NCBI GenBank assembly: GCA_006226595.1 | Contig: SBGP01000009.1 | Location: 91,483 to 155,482 of the forward strand | Direction: 5' to 3' | Length of the DNA: 64,000 bases | Source of the DNA: Deltaproteobacteria bacterium | GTDB taxonomy: Bacteria; Myxococcota_A; UBA796; GCA-2862545 | Part shown: one piece after another, positions 33,415 to 41,929 of the stretch | Position numbering within the stretch: the stretch's first letter is position 1 | How the letters are laid out: every line of letters begins with the position of its first letter | Translations under genes and position numbers: made by a program | Notes under the pieces: generated by a model | Told to the model about the DNA's origin: nothing | The model's database searches: none | The model's input: only the letters and a program-made list of their open reading frames with translations

Positions 33415-35082
33415 ATGCGCGACGTCGACGTCCTCGTGATTGGTTCCGGAGCCGGTGGCCTCACCGCCGCCCTCGCCTGTGCCCGTGCCGGCAAGAAGGT
33501 GGTGGTGTGCGAGCAGCACTACATGCCCGGTGGGTGGTGCCACAGCTTCCCGCTCGGCGGCTACCAATACTCCCCCGGCGTGCACTACATCGGCGACCTC
33601 GGACCCGGCGGCCACATGCGCCAGATCTACGAGGGCCTCGGCCTGTCGAAGCACCTCACCTGGCTCGAGCTCAACCCCGATGGCTACGACCACGTGCTCA
33701 TCGGCAACGACTTCCGCTTCGACATCCCCAAGGGCTACGACACCTTCGTGCAGCGCCTGGTCGACCGCTGGCCGGCCGAAGCCGCCGGCATCCACGCGTA
33801 CATGGACACGCTCAAGTCCGTGGCCGAGGAGCTGCAGGCGAACATGGGCCGCAACCGCAAGCGGGACGTGCTCACCATGCCCTTCCGCCTGCCGAACCTG
33901 GCGCGCTGGGGCCTGCGTCCCCTGTCGCACCTGCAGGACAAGTACCTCAAGGACCCCTACCTCAAGGCGGTGCTCACGATTCAGGCCGGAGACCACGGCT
34001 TGCCGGCGAGCCGCGCGCCCATCGCCCTGCACGCCTCGGTCATGCGCCACTACTTCGAGGGCGGCTGGTACCCGAAGGGCGGTGCCCAGGCGATTCCCAA
34101 GGCGTACATGCGCGAGCTCAAGCGCTACGACGCCGAGGTGCTGCTCGAGACCGAGGTGAGCCGCATCCTCGTCGACGACAGCGGCTCGCGGCCGCGCGCG
34201 ACCGGCGTCGTCCTCGGTGACGGCACCGAGATCCGCGCGGGTGCGGTGATCTCGAACGCCGATCCCGAGCTCACCTTCCGCACCATGCTCGGCCTCGACC
34301 ACGTGTCGAGCAAGACCCGGAAGAAGCTCGACAAGACCAAGTGGTCGCTGTCGAACCTGTCCCTGTTCGGGGCCGTCGACATGGACCTCGAAGCGCTCGG
34401 TTACGACAGCGGCAACTACTGGTACAACCGCACGCCCGACATCGAGAAGAGCTACTCGGTGGCCGAGAATGGCGACGCCATGTCCGCCGCGGAGTACGAG
34501 GGCCTGTTCGTGACCTTCACGTCGCTCAAGGACCGCACCAAGGTCAAGGGAGGCGTGCACACCTTCGAGGCGTTCAACCTGATCACGCCCGAGGTGTTCA
34601 AGCAGTACGCGGGCTCGTTCGGAAACCGCCCGGAGGACTACGCCGAGATGAAGAAGCGCGTGCTCGACGCGATGCTCGTCACCACCGAGCACATCCTCCC
34701 CGGGGTCAGTGACAACCTGGCCTTCGCCGAGATCGGTACGCCCGCGACCAACCGCTACTACGTGCGCTCGATCGACGGGAACATGTACGGCAGCGAGAAG
34801 AGCCGCTGGCAGGTGGGCCCCTGGGCCTTCCAGGTGCGCACCGACGTCGACTCCCTGTTCCTGTGCGGCTCGTCGACCCTGGGCCACGGCGTCGCTGGCG
34901 CGACCATCTCGGGCCTCGTCGCCGCCGCCAAGGCTCTGAAGGTGCCGATGTCCTCGCTGATGAACGAGACCGACGGGCACACCGAGTGCTGGCCCGCCGA
35001 CGACATCTCCGCCTGGCCCGAGAAGGCACGCAAGCGCGCGATGGATGCGAGCAAGAAGACCCCGCGGGTGGTGAATGGCTGA
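33415..35082 (+). CDS. FAD-dependent oxidoreductase, CrtI/retinol-saturase-like
   Basis: A 555-aa flavoprotein related to phytoene desaturases and all-trans-retinol 13,14-reductases. It begins with the dinucleotide-binding fold VLVIGSGAGGLTAALACARAGKK (GxGxxG) and has the family's C-terminal FAD motif LCGSSTLGHGVAGATISG near 500. The PGGWCHSF and HYIGDLGPGG segments are typical of the retinol-saturase branch. Function would be saturation or desaturation of a polyene or isoprenoid; the organism's substrate is unknown. ATG at 33415 is just after the operator, with a purine-rich GGAGAGCAG upstream. The following TetR gene overlaps it by 8 bp. Confidence 0.87.
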   Translation: MRDVDVLVIGSGAGGLTAALACARAGKKVVVCEQHYMPGGWCHSFPLGGYQYSPGVHYIGDLGPGGHMRQIYEGLGLSKHLTWLELNPDGYDHVLIGNDFRFDIPKGYDTFVQRLVDRWPAEAAGIHAYMDTLKSVAEELQANMGRNRKRDVLTMPFRLPNLARWGLRPLSHLQDKYLKDPYLKAVLTIQAGDHGLPASRAPIALHASVMRHYFEGGWYPKGGAQAIPKAYMRELKRYDAEVLLETEVSRILVDDSGSRPRATGVVLGDGTEIRAGAVISNADPELTFRTMLGLDHVSSKTRKKLDKTKWSLSNLSLFGAVDMDLEALGYDSGNYWYNRTPDIEKSYSVAENGDAMSAAEYEGLFVTFTSLKDRTKVKGGVHTFEAFNLITPEVFKQYAGSFGNRPEDYAEMKKRVLDAMLVTTEHILPGVSDNLAFAEIGTPATNRYYVRSIDGNMYGSEKSRWQVGPWAFQVRTDVDSLFLCGSSTLGHGVAGATISGLVAAAKALKVPMSSLMNETDGHTECWPADDISAWPEKARKRAMDASKKTPRVVNG

Positions 35083-35662
35083 GGCCGAGGCCAGCGTCCG
35101 CGACCGCCGCCGCGCCGAGATCGTCGCCGCGGCGCGCCATCTCGTGTCCGAGGGCGGGGTCGAGGCGCTGACCATCGGTCGGCTGGAGCGCCGCGTGTCG
35201 TTTACGCGCGGCGTGATCACCTACCACTTCGACAACAAGGAAGAGATCGTCGCGGCGGTGCTCGATTCGGCCGTCGCCGAGATCGACGCGGCGACCTTCG
35301 CGGACGTCGCCGCGAGCCAGTCCCTGCGCGAGCAGGTGCGTGCGGTGCTGTCGACCAAGGTCCACGGCTTCCTCGACCACCCGGACGCGAGCCGGATCCT
35401 GCTGTCGTTCTGGGCGCGCTCGGCGCACGACGCCTCCGCACGCGAGGTCAACCAGCGCCTCTTCCGCGTCTACCGCAAGCAGTCGCGCAACCTCGTCGAG
35501 ACCAGCGGCGCCGATGTCGACATCGACGCATTCGCCGCGCTGCTCGTCGGTACCGTGATCGGCATCGTCACCCAGGTGCAGATCGATCCCGACCGAGTCG
35601 ACCCGGATGCGACCATCGAGGAGGCGACCGCGGCACTCACGCTGCGCCTGGAGAGGTCGTGA
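35075..35662 (+). CDS. TetR-family transcriptional regulator
   Basis: A 195-aa regulator with a standard N-terminal TetR helix-turn-helix (about residues 10-60: TIGRLERRVSFTRGVITYHFDNKEEIV) and a variable ligand-binding C-terminal domain. It starts at ATG 35075, overlapping the oxidoreductase stop by 8 bp, and overlaps the next gene by GTGA. The adjacent phased palindromes at 33364-33400 are its probable target. Confidence 0.9.
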   Translation: MAEAEASVRDRRRAEIVAAARHLVSEGGVEALTIGRLERRVSFTRGVITYHFDNKEEIVAAVLDSAVAEIDAATFADVAASQSLREQVRAVLSTKVHGFLDHPDASRILLSFWARSAHDASAREVNQRLFRVYRKQSRNLVETSGADVDIDAFAALLVGTVIGIVTQVQIDPDRVDPDATIEEATAALTLRLERS

Positions 35663-36840
35663 CCTACGAGCAGTTCCGCGCCCTCCTCGCCCATGAGCCC
35701 CTGCCCTGCGCGCTCGTCGACCTCGACGCCGTCGACGCGAATGTGGAGCTCCTCCTGTCGCGCCTCGGCGACGGACTCACCCTGCGGGTCGCGTCGAAGT
35801 CCGTGCGCCACGTGGGCCTGCTCCGCCGGCTGCTCGAGCGGCCGCGCGTGCGGGGGCTGATGACCTACTCGGCGCGCGAGACCGCGTTCCTCGCCGAGCA
35901 GGGCTTCGACGACCTGTTCCTCGCCTACCCGGTCGCTCGTGCCCCCGAGGCCCGGGTGCTCGCCGAGCTGGCGGCGAAGGGCGTCGAGCTGGTCGTCACC
36001 GTCGACTGCGCCGAGCACGTGCGGCTGCTCGGCGACGCGGCCCGGGCCGCGAAGACGACCTTGCGGCTGAGCGTGGATGTCGATGCCTCCTGGCGTCCGA
36101 TGGGCGCCCACCTCGGAGTGCGCCGCTCCCCCGTCCGCAGCGTGGAGGATGCCCTCGCGGTCGCCCGCTCCGCGCGCGACACCGCCGGGGTCGAGCTCGT
36201 CGCGGTACTCGGCTACGAAGCACAGATCGCCGGCATGCAGGACGACAACGCCGGCAGCCGCTGGCTGGACCCCGTGCGACGCGCGATCAAGCGGGGCAGC
36301 AAGCCCGCGGTGAAGGCCCTGCGCGGGGCCGTGGTCGACGCGCTTCGCCGCGAGGGCTTCGCCATCGGGCTCGTCAACGGTGGCGGCACCGGCTCGGTCG
36401 CGTACACCTCGACCGACCCCTCGGTCACCGAGATCACGGTGGGCTCTGGCTTTCTCTGCCCACACCTGTTCGATGGCTACCGGGACCTGGACCTGCGGCC
36501 GGCAGCATTCTTCGCAATTCCCGTGGTCCGGCAGAGCGATGCGGGCCTGGTCACCGCCGCTGGAGGCGGCTTTGTCGCGAGCGGCGAGGCCGGCAAGAGC
36601 CGCCTGCCCGTGGTCCACCTGCCGCGCGACATGCGCCCGCTCGACATGGAGGGCTTCGGCGAGGTGCAGACCCCACTCACCCAGGGAACGCCGGCCATCG
36701 GCCTCGGCGACCCGGTGATCTGTCGCCATGCCAAGGCCGGGGAGCTCATGGAGCGCTTCGCCGAGGTCCTGCTCGTGCGCGGCGGCGAGGTCGTGGCCCG
36801 CGAGCCGACCTACCGGGGCCTGGGGGGGTGCTTCGGATGA
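35659..36840 (+). CDS. Amino acid deaminase/aldolase-like fold-III PLP enzyme
   Basis: A 393-aa enzyme of the D-threonine aldolase/alanine racemase N-terminal family. PLP lysine candidate Lys48 in VASKSVRH; the C-terminal segment PVICRHAKAGELMERF matches the metal-binding site region of the 'amino acid deaminase/aldolase' subgroup. Likely acts on a beta-hydroxy D-amino acid, giving glycine plus an aldehyde or a keto acid. Starts with GTG 35659 overlapping the TetR stop; ends overlapping the phosphatase start. No signal peptide. Confidence 0.85.
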   Translation: MTYEQFRALLAHEPLPCALVDLDAVDANVELLLSRLGDGLTLRVASKSVRHVGLLRRLLERPRVRGLMTYSARETAFLAEQGFDDLFLAYPVARAPEARVLAELAAKGVELVVTVDCAEHVRLLGDAARAAKTTLRLSVDVDASWRPMGAHLGVRRSPVRSVEDALAVARSARDTAGVELVAVLGYEAQIAGMQDDNAGSRWLDPVRRAIKRGSKPAVKALRGAVVDALRREGFAIGLVNGGGTGSVAYTSTDPSVTEITVGSGFLCPHLFDGYRDLDLRPAAFFAIPVVRQSDAGLVTAAGGGFVASGEAGKSRLPVVHLPRDMRPLDMEGFGEVQTPLTQGTPAIGLGDPVICRHAKAGELMERFAEVLLVRGGEVVAREPTYRGLGGCFG

Positions 36841-37574
36841 GTGCCGATGCCTACCCGGGCCTGCCTCCGAGCTACCGCGGCCCCGCGGTGCAGCACTGGA
36901 CCAGTGAACGCGCAGCGGTGATTGGCGATGTGCACGGACGCACGGCGCTCCTCGACCTCCTGCTCCCTCACCTCGGCGGTCGCGACCTGTTCTTCCTCGG
37001 TGACCTGTGCGACCGCGGCCCCGACTCCAAGGGTGCGCTCCAGCGCGTGGTCGACCACGGCGGGCGCACGGTGCTCGGCAACCACGACCTGTGGCTGGCC
37101 GGCCTCGCCGCCGGCGACGGGCTCGACGAGTCCGTATTCTGGCCGTCGATGGGTGCGGGCCCCACGCTGATCTCCTACGGCATCGATGCGTACCGCCCCG
37201 ACCCGAGCCGGATTCCCGCCGCGCACCGCGACCTGCTGCTCGACGCACCGGTCGCCGCCCGCTTGTCCTGCGCGGGCCAGGACTGGTGGCTCACCCACTC
37301 CGGGGTTCCGCTCACCGTGCCCTGGCCTGCCGCCGTCGACGAGGTCGTGCCGACACTCGCGCAGGAAGCGTCCACCGACTTCATCTGGCACTTCGAGCAG
37401 CCCGAGCAACAGCTTCCGGTGGATGTGCCGGTGGTCATGGGCCACCGACCACGCCGCGAGCCCATCGACCTCGGACACCTCGTCGCCATCGACACCGGCG
37501 CCGGAAGGCGAGGCTATGACCGGCTCACCGCCCTGCTGCTCCCCGAGCGTCGCTTCGTCACCGTCCCCGGATGA
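36837..37574 (+). CDS. PPP-family metallophosphatase
   Basis: A 245-aa phosphoesterase. Binuclear metal motifs are GDVHG (about residue 28), GDLCDRGPDS (53-62) and GNHD (about 80), with late His residues in VMGHRP and DTGAG, as in lambda-phosphatase-type Ser/Thr protein phosphatases and Ap4A hydrolases. ATG 36837 overlaps the previous stop (ATGA). It ends the operon that begins with the oxidoreductase and could reverse a kinase in the cell, but the operon suggests a metabolic role. Confidence 0.88.
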   Translation: MSADAYPGLPPSYRGPAVQHWTSERAAVIGDVHGRTALLDLLLPHLGGRDLFFLGDLCDRGPDSKGALQRVVDHGGRTVLGNHDLWLAGLAAGDGLDESVFWPSMGAGPTLISYGIDAYRPDPSRIPAAHRDLLLDAPVAARLSCAGQDWWLTHSGVPLTVPWPAAVDEVVPTLAQEASTDFIWHFEQPEQQLPVDVPVVMGHRPRREPIDLGHLVAIDTGAGRRGYDRLTALLLPERRFVTVPG

Positions 37575-37620
37575 CCCTTCGCCGCGACGGGGTTACCGAC
37601 TCGGGCTGCCCGGAGGCTCC

Positions 37621-38247
37621 ATGCTCGCTCTGCTCCTCGCTCTCACCGCGTCTGCCCAGGAGATCCCGGAGCAGGTGTGGGACATCGCGCCGACCCTGAC
37701 GGAGGGCGCGGACGTGGCCCTGTTCGACGGCTGCGAGCTGCACTCCGATGGCCCGGCGCCGACCCCGACGGCCCCCTCGCAGTGGTTCTACCTGTGCCCG
37801 AAGGACGTGACCCTCGTCACCGTGTTCGTAGGCCCGGTCGGGGTGACCGCCGACGCGCTGCTCGAGCAGATGAAGAGCCAGGCGGCGAGCGAGATGCAGG
37901 GCACCCAGGAGACGGTGAACCTCTCCTGGGGCGACAAGGAGGCTCCCGCGGTCGCGCTCATGGCCAACCCGAAGAAGGGACACGGCGTGATCACCGCGGT
38001 GGTCGCGGGCACGGTGACCCAGGGGGCGGTGTGCGTGAGCAAGAAGCCGTCGAAGACGCTGGTCGACTGGTGCAGTCAGGCGATTCCGGCCGTCATCGCC
38101 GCGCCCGCGCCGCCGCCGGTCGTCGACAAGGCCATCGAGCTCCAGCTCGTCGGCGAGGACCTGCCCGACGATCCGGGCACCAGCGATGCCGAGGCGCCGA
38201 GCGATGCCGAGCCGCCAAGCGACGCGGAGCCGCCGACCGAGGAGTAG
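37621..38247 (+). CDS. Secreted protein of unknown function with acidic repeats
   Basis: A 208-aa protein with a short signal peptide (LALLLALTASAQ, cleavage about residue 13), a beta-rich middle with two Cys pairs (CEL/CPK and CVS/CSQ) and a C-terminal tail of SDAEPP-type repeats. ATG 37621 follows GGAGG at 5 bp. No homologue recognised. It stands between the coupled oxidoreductase operon and the Coq4-TetR pair, with 46 and 111 bp gaps. Confidence 0.72.
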   Translation: MLALLLALTASAQEIPEQVWDIAPTLTEGADVALFDGCELHSDGPAPTPTAPSQWFYLCPKDVTLVTVFVGPVGVTADALLEQMKSQAASEMQGTQETVNLSWGDKEAPAVALMANPKKGHGVITAVVAGTVTQGAVCVSKKPSKTLVDWCSQAIPAVIAAPAPPPVVDKAIELQLVGEDLPDDPGTSDAEAPSDAEPPSDAEPPTEE

Positions 38248-38313
38248 GCCCCCACCCGAGGGCGCCGCCGGAGGGCACGAGCGGAACGGTTTCTCTTGCC
38301 CCGTCGACGCATG

Positions 38314-38343
38314 TGACTACATGGTCATATGACCAGCCGGTCA
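38314..38343. promoter_or_regulatory. Palindromic operator upstream of the Coq4-like gene
   Basis: A perfect 14-bp palindrome, TGGTCATATGACCA (38322-38335), is flanked symmetrically by TGAC at 38314 and GTCA at 38340, so the whole 30-bp block is symmetric except for the two n4 spacers. It looks like two overlapping TGACN4-6GGTCA sites of a TetR dimer pair, and the TetR gene two genes on is the candidate. The ATG at 38329 inside the palindrome is therefore unlikely to be the start of the Coq4-like gene. Confidence 0.72.
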
Positions 38344-38358
38344 CACGCAGAGGTGCTC

Positions 38359-38976
38359 ATGTCTGCCGTCGCCAACCTCACTCTCGCCGTTCGTCTGTAC
38401 CGCGAGGACCCCGGTGCCCACCTCGGTGACGTCGCGGTGCTCAAGTCCGATGCCTTCGGCGCCGACATCCGCGAGGACCTCCGCGACCAGCTCGCGCCGG
38501 TCGAGGGCTACCTCCCCGACATCGATCTCGACGCGCTCGGCGCCTACCCCGAGGGCAGTTTCGGACACGCCTACGCGCAGTGGATGCGGGCCCACGACCT
38601 CGACGTCTTCCGGCTGACCGACGCGGTGAGCCCGGAGATGCGGGCGCGTCAGACCTACGGCATCCGCTACGCCATCACCCACGACATGTTCCACGTCCTG
38701 CTCGGCTTCGACCCGAGCTACGTCGGCGAGATGGGCGTGCTCGCGTTCGCGCATGGCCAGGGCTACGGCCGCGTGGTCACCGTGCAGGTGTGGTTCGCGT
38801 GGGTGTTCTGGACCGTGCTCTCAGGGTTCCGCCTGTCGGCGCTCCGCGAGGCCTACCGACGCGGCAGGGCCATGGGCGAGGCCGCCCCCTTCCTGCTCGG
38901 CATGCGACTCGAAGAGCGCTTCGCCGAGCCCCTCGACGCGCTTCGCGCCGAGTTCCGACTCACCGAGGTGGCCTGA
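38359..38976 (+). CDS. Coq4-family protein
   Basis: A 205-aa helical protein related to Coq4, which in eukaryotes binds a metal via HDxxHx11E and acts on the ubiquinone head group. The motif is intact here: HDMFHVLLGFDPSYVGE (about residues 106-122). A hydrophobic stretch around 140-160 may sit on the membrane. The start at 38359 (MSAVANLT, preceded by GAGGTG) is preferred because the ATG at 38329 lies inside the operator. No ubiquinone genes are nearby. The next gene, a TetR regulator, begins at 38978, 1 bp after the stop. Confidence 0.83.
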   Translation: MSAVANLTLAVRLYREDPGAHLGDVAVLKSDAFGADIREDLRDQLAPVEGYLPDIDLDALGAYPEGSFGHAYAQWMRAHDLDVFRLTDAVSPEMRARQTYGIRYAITHDMFHVLLGFDPSYVGEMGVLAFAHGQGYGRVVTVQVWFAWVFWTVLSGFRLSALREAYRRGRAMGEAAPFLLGMRLEERFAEPLDALRAEFRLTEVA

Positions 38977-38977
38977 G

Positions 38978-39628
38978 ATGCCGAGCGAGACCTTCTTCAA
39001 CCTGCCCACCGACAAGCGAGAGCGTTTCGTGCAGGTCGCCGCCGCCGAGTTCGCGGCGCATCCCTACGACAGCGCGTCGATCACGCGCATCGTGCGCGAG
39101 CTCGGCATCGCCAAGGGCAGCGTGTACCAGTACTTCGCCGACAAGCTCGACCTGTTCCTGTTCCTGCTCGACGAGGCGGGACGGCGCAAGCTGGCCGCCA
39201 TCGGACCACTGTCCCTCGACGGTCTCGACGTGTTCGAGCGACTCGCGCGGATGTACGCGGCGGGTCTCGCGCTGTACCGCGACGAGCCCGTGTGGGCGGC
39301 CCTCTCCCTGCGGCTCACCGAGCCCTCGCGCGAGCCTCGCCTCGAAGCGATGCGCGCCGAGCTCGCGAGCCGCAGCCGCGACGGCATGCGCACCCTGCTC
39401 GCCGAGGCCCGGGACGCGGGCCAGCTGCGCCACGACGTGGACGTCGACGTGGCCGCGGCACTCGTGCACGCGATGCTCGCGGAGGGGCTGCTGGCCGCCT
39501 GGCGGCAGCGTGAGGATGCCGCACTCGAGCCCATCGTCGACCAGGCGCTGAGCCTGCTGCGCCACGGGCTGAGCGCCTCGTATCCACAGCCCGAGCTGCC
39601 GTCCGGGATGTCGCAAACCCGGACATGA
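38978..39628 (+). CDS. TetR-family transcriptional regulator
   Basis: A 216-aa repressor. The DNA-binding N-terminus (RERFVQVAAAEFAAHPYDSASITRIVRELGIAKGSVYQYFADKLDLF, about 13-58) is well formed. It is directly coupled to the Coq4-like gene and probably binds the palindromic operator at 38314-38343. The longer frame starting upstream is the shadow of the Coq4 gene. Confidence 0.9.
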   Translation: MPSETFFNLPTDKRERFVQVAAAEFAAHPYDSASITRIVRELGIAKGSVYQYFADKLDLFLFLLDEAGRRKLAAIGPLSLDGLDVFERLARMYAAGLALYRDEPVWAALSLRLTEPSREPRLEAMRAELASRSRDGMRTLLAEARDAGQLRHDVDVDVAAALVHAMLAEGLLAAWRQREDAALEPIVDQALSLLRHGLSASYPQPELPSGMSQTRT

Positions 39629-39643
39629 CTTCAGGTGGCGGTA

Positions 39644-41929
39644 CTAGCCCCGCTTCACGGCCTCGACCGCACGGAGCACCGCCTCGTGGGTCGCCGGCAG
39701 CGACAGCTCCACCGCCCCGTCACCGTAGGCGCCGATGGCATGCCGGAGCGCCGCGACCGCGCTGAACGCGTGCAGGAACGGGGGCTCTCCCACGGCCTTG
39801 CTGCCACCGATCACGCCGGGCTGCGGCGCTTCGTCCAGCAGGTTCACGTAGAACTCGGGAGGCACGTCGCCGACGGCCGGGATCTTGTAGGTCGACGGTC
39901 CATGCGTGACCATGCGGCCCGCGTCGTCGTAGATCACCTCTTCGACCGTGAGCCAGCCCAGACCCTGGACGTACGCGCCCTCGACCTGGCCCCTGTCGAT
40001 GCTCGGAACGAGGCTGTCGCCGACGTCGTGGAGGATGTCCACGCGACGCACGCCGTGCTGACCGGTGCGGGCGTCGACCTCGACCTCGGTCAGCGCCGCG
40101 CCGTACGCAAAGTAGAAGAACGGCGTGCCGCGCCCCGCCTTGGGGTCGTAGGCGATGCCGGGGGTCGCGTAGTAGCCGGTGGAAGACAGGGAGATCTGCT
40201 TCACCCAGCACAGGTTGGCGACGTCGGCGAAGGGCACGCTGCCGCTCGGTCCGTGGCACGCGCCATCGGCGAAGCGCACCGCGTCGGGCGCGCAGCCGAG
40301 CATGTCGGCAGCCACCGGTCGCATGCGCTCCCGCACGGTCTCGCAGGCGGCGCGCACCGCTGCGCCGTTGAGGTCGGTTCCCGACGAGGCGGCCGTGGCC
40401 GAGGTGTTCGGCACCTTGTCGGTGGCGGTCGGCATGTGCCGCACCCGGTCGAGCTCGACGCCGAGCGTGTCCGCGGCGACGGCAAGCATCTTGGTGTACA
40501 GGCCCTGGCCCATCTCGGTGCCGCCGTGGTTCAGCTGCACCGAGCCGTCGCTGTAGACGAGCACCAGCGCGCCCGCCTGGTTGAGCAGGGACGCCGTGAA
40601 GCTGATGCCGAACTTCACCGGCGAGAAGCCGATGCCGCGCTTCACCCACCGGGAGCCCGCGTTGAACGCGTCGATGGCCGCACGTCGGGCCGTGTAGTCC
40701 GAGGAGGCGACGAGCTCGTCGTGGATGCGCTGCAGACGCACCTCGGAGAGGACCTGGCCGTAGGGGCAGGCGTCGCCCTCTTCGTAGTAGTTGCGACGGC
40801 GAAGCTCGACGGGGTCGATGCCGAGGGCGGCAGCGGCCCGCTCCATCGCGTCCTCGACCACGGCCACGCCCTGCGGACCGCCAAAGCCGCGGAAGGCGGT
40901 GTTCGACGGCAGGTTGGTGCGCACCACCCGCCCCTCGAAGCGAAGCGCGGGAATGCGGTAGGCGTTGTCGAGGTGGAACAGCGCCCGGTCCATGACCGCG
41001 CCGGAGAGATCGGTGCTCCACCCGCCCTGGCTGTAGATGTGCACCGCGAAGCCGACGAACCGGCCGTCCGCGTCGAAGCCCGCCCGGTACTTGCCGAGGA
41101 AGGCGTGCCGGTTGCCGGTCCAGGCCATGTCCTCGTGCCGCTTGAGCACCAGCTTCACCGGCCGATCGAGCTTGTGCGCGGCGAGCGCCGCCATGCAGGC
41201 ATACGGCGAGGCCTGGGACTCCTTGCCGCCAAAGCCGCCACCGAGGCGCGACACCTGGCACACGACCGCAGCCGCCGGAAGCCCGAGGATGCGGGCGGCT
41301 TCGCGCTGGACCTCTGTCGGGTGCTGCGTCGAGGAGGTGATGTGCACGCCGCCCTCGTTCGGCACGGCGAGCGCACCGTGGGTCTCGAGGTAGAAGTGGT
41401 CCTGGTACCCGACGCGGGCCTCGGCCTCGATCACGAGGTGGGAGCCGTCGAGCGCGGCCTCGACGTCACCGCGGGCGATGACGTGCGCGTCGGTGGTGAA
41501 CGAGCCCTGCTCGATGGCCTGGTCGAAGTCGAGCAGCGGCGTCTCGGCCTCGACGGTCACCACGACCTTGGCGGCAGCGGCGCGGGCGGCCTCGCGGGTC
41601 TCGGCGACGACCAGCGCGAGCGCCTGGCCATGGAAGGACACCGTGTCCTCGGCGAGGAGCGGCTCGTCGTGCACGATGGGACCGATGCGGTTGGTCCCGG
41701 GGATGTCGTCGGCAAAGAACACGCCGAGCACGCCGGGAACCGCGCGAGCGGCCTCCGCGGATCGCGACACGATGCGTCCCTTCGCGGTGCTGCTCGGCAC
41801 GACAGCCGCGTGCAGCAGGCCTGGCGGCTCGGGCAGGTCGTCGACGTAGCGCGCCTTGCCGGTGACGTGGCCGACGGCGGACTCATGGGAGCGACTGCGA
41901 TGCAGCGGGGTGGGCAGCGGCTGGCTCAC
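39644..41929 (-). CDS. xdhB: Xanthine dehydrogenase molybdopterin subunit
   Basis: A 761-aa molybdenum hydroxylase large subunit. Substrate and Mo-cofactor residues of bovine/Rhodobacter XDH are recognised: YLETHGALA (Glu facing the purine), TAFRGFGGPQG (Arg) and the catalytic Glu in AVGEPPFLH near the C-terminus; the LGGGFGGKES and GGTEMGQGLYTK Mo-pterin segments are also present. All three support true xanthine/hypoxanthine oxidation, not CO or aldehyde oxidation. Start GTG 41929 lies in a GTGA overlap with xdhA. Downstream, the gene ends 15 bp from the convergent TetR gene. No xdhC chaperone is adjacent. Confidence 0.92.
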   Translation of the reverse strand: MSQPLPTPLHRSRSHESAVGHVTGKARYVDDLPEPPGLLHAAVVPSSTAKGRIVSRSAEAARAVPGVLGVFFADDIPGTNRIGPIVHDEPLLAEDTVSFHGQALALVVAETREAARAAAAKVVVTVEAETPLLDFDQAIEQGSFTTDAHVIARGDVEAALDGSHLVIEAEARVGYQDHFYLETHGALAVPNEGGVHITSSTQHPTEVQREAARILGLPAAAVVCQVSRLGGGFGGKESQASPYACMAALAAHKLDRPVKLVLKRHEDMAWTGNRHAFLGKYRAGFDADGRFVGFAVHIYSQGGWSTDLSGAVMDRALFHLDNAYRIPALRFEGRVVRTNLPSNTAFRGFGGPQGVAVVEDAMERAAAALGIDPVELRRRNYYEEGDACPYGQVLSEVRLQRIHDELVASSDYTARRAAIDAFNAGSRWVKRGIGFSPVKFGISFTASLLNQAGALVLVYSDGSVQLNHGGTEMGQGLYTKMLAVAADTLGVELDRVRHMPTATDKVPNTSATAASSGTDLNGAAVRAACETVRERMRPVAADMLGCAPDAVRFADGACHGPSGSVPFADVANLCWVKQISLSSTGYYATPGIAYDPKAGRGTPFFYFAYGAALTEVEVDARTGQHGVRRVDILHDVGDSLVPSIDRGQVEGAYVQGLGWLTVEEVIYDDAGRMVTHGPSTYKIPAVGDVPPEFYVNLLDEAPQPGVIGGSKAVGEPPFLHAFSAVAALRHAIGAYGDGAVELSLPATHEAVLRAVEAVKRG

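Noticed and set aside
38329..38358. ATG at 38329 as start of the Coq4-like gene
   Set aside because: It lies inside the symmetric operator; 38359 has better spacing and leaves the operator upstream.
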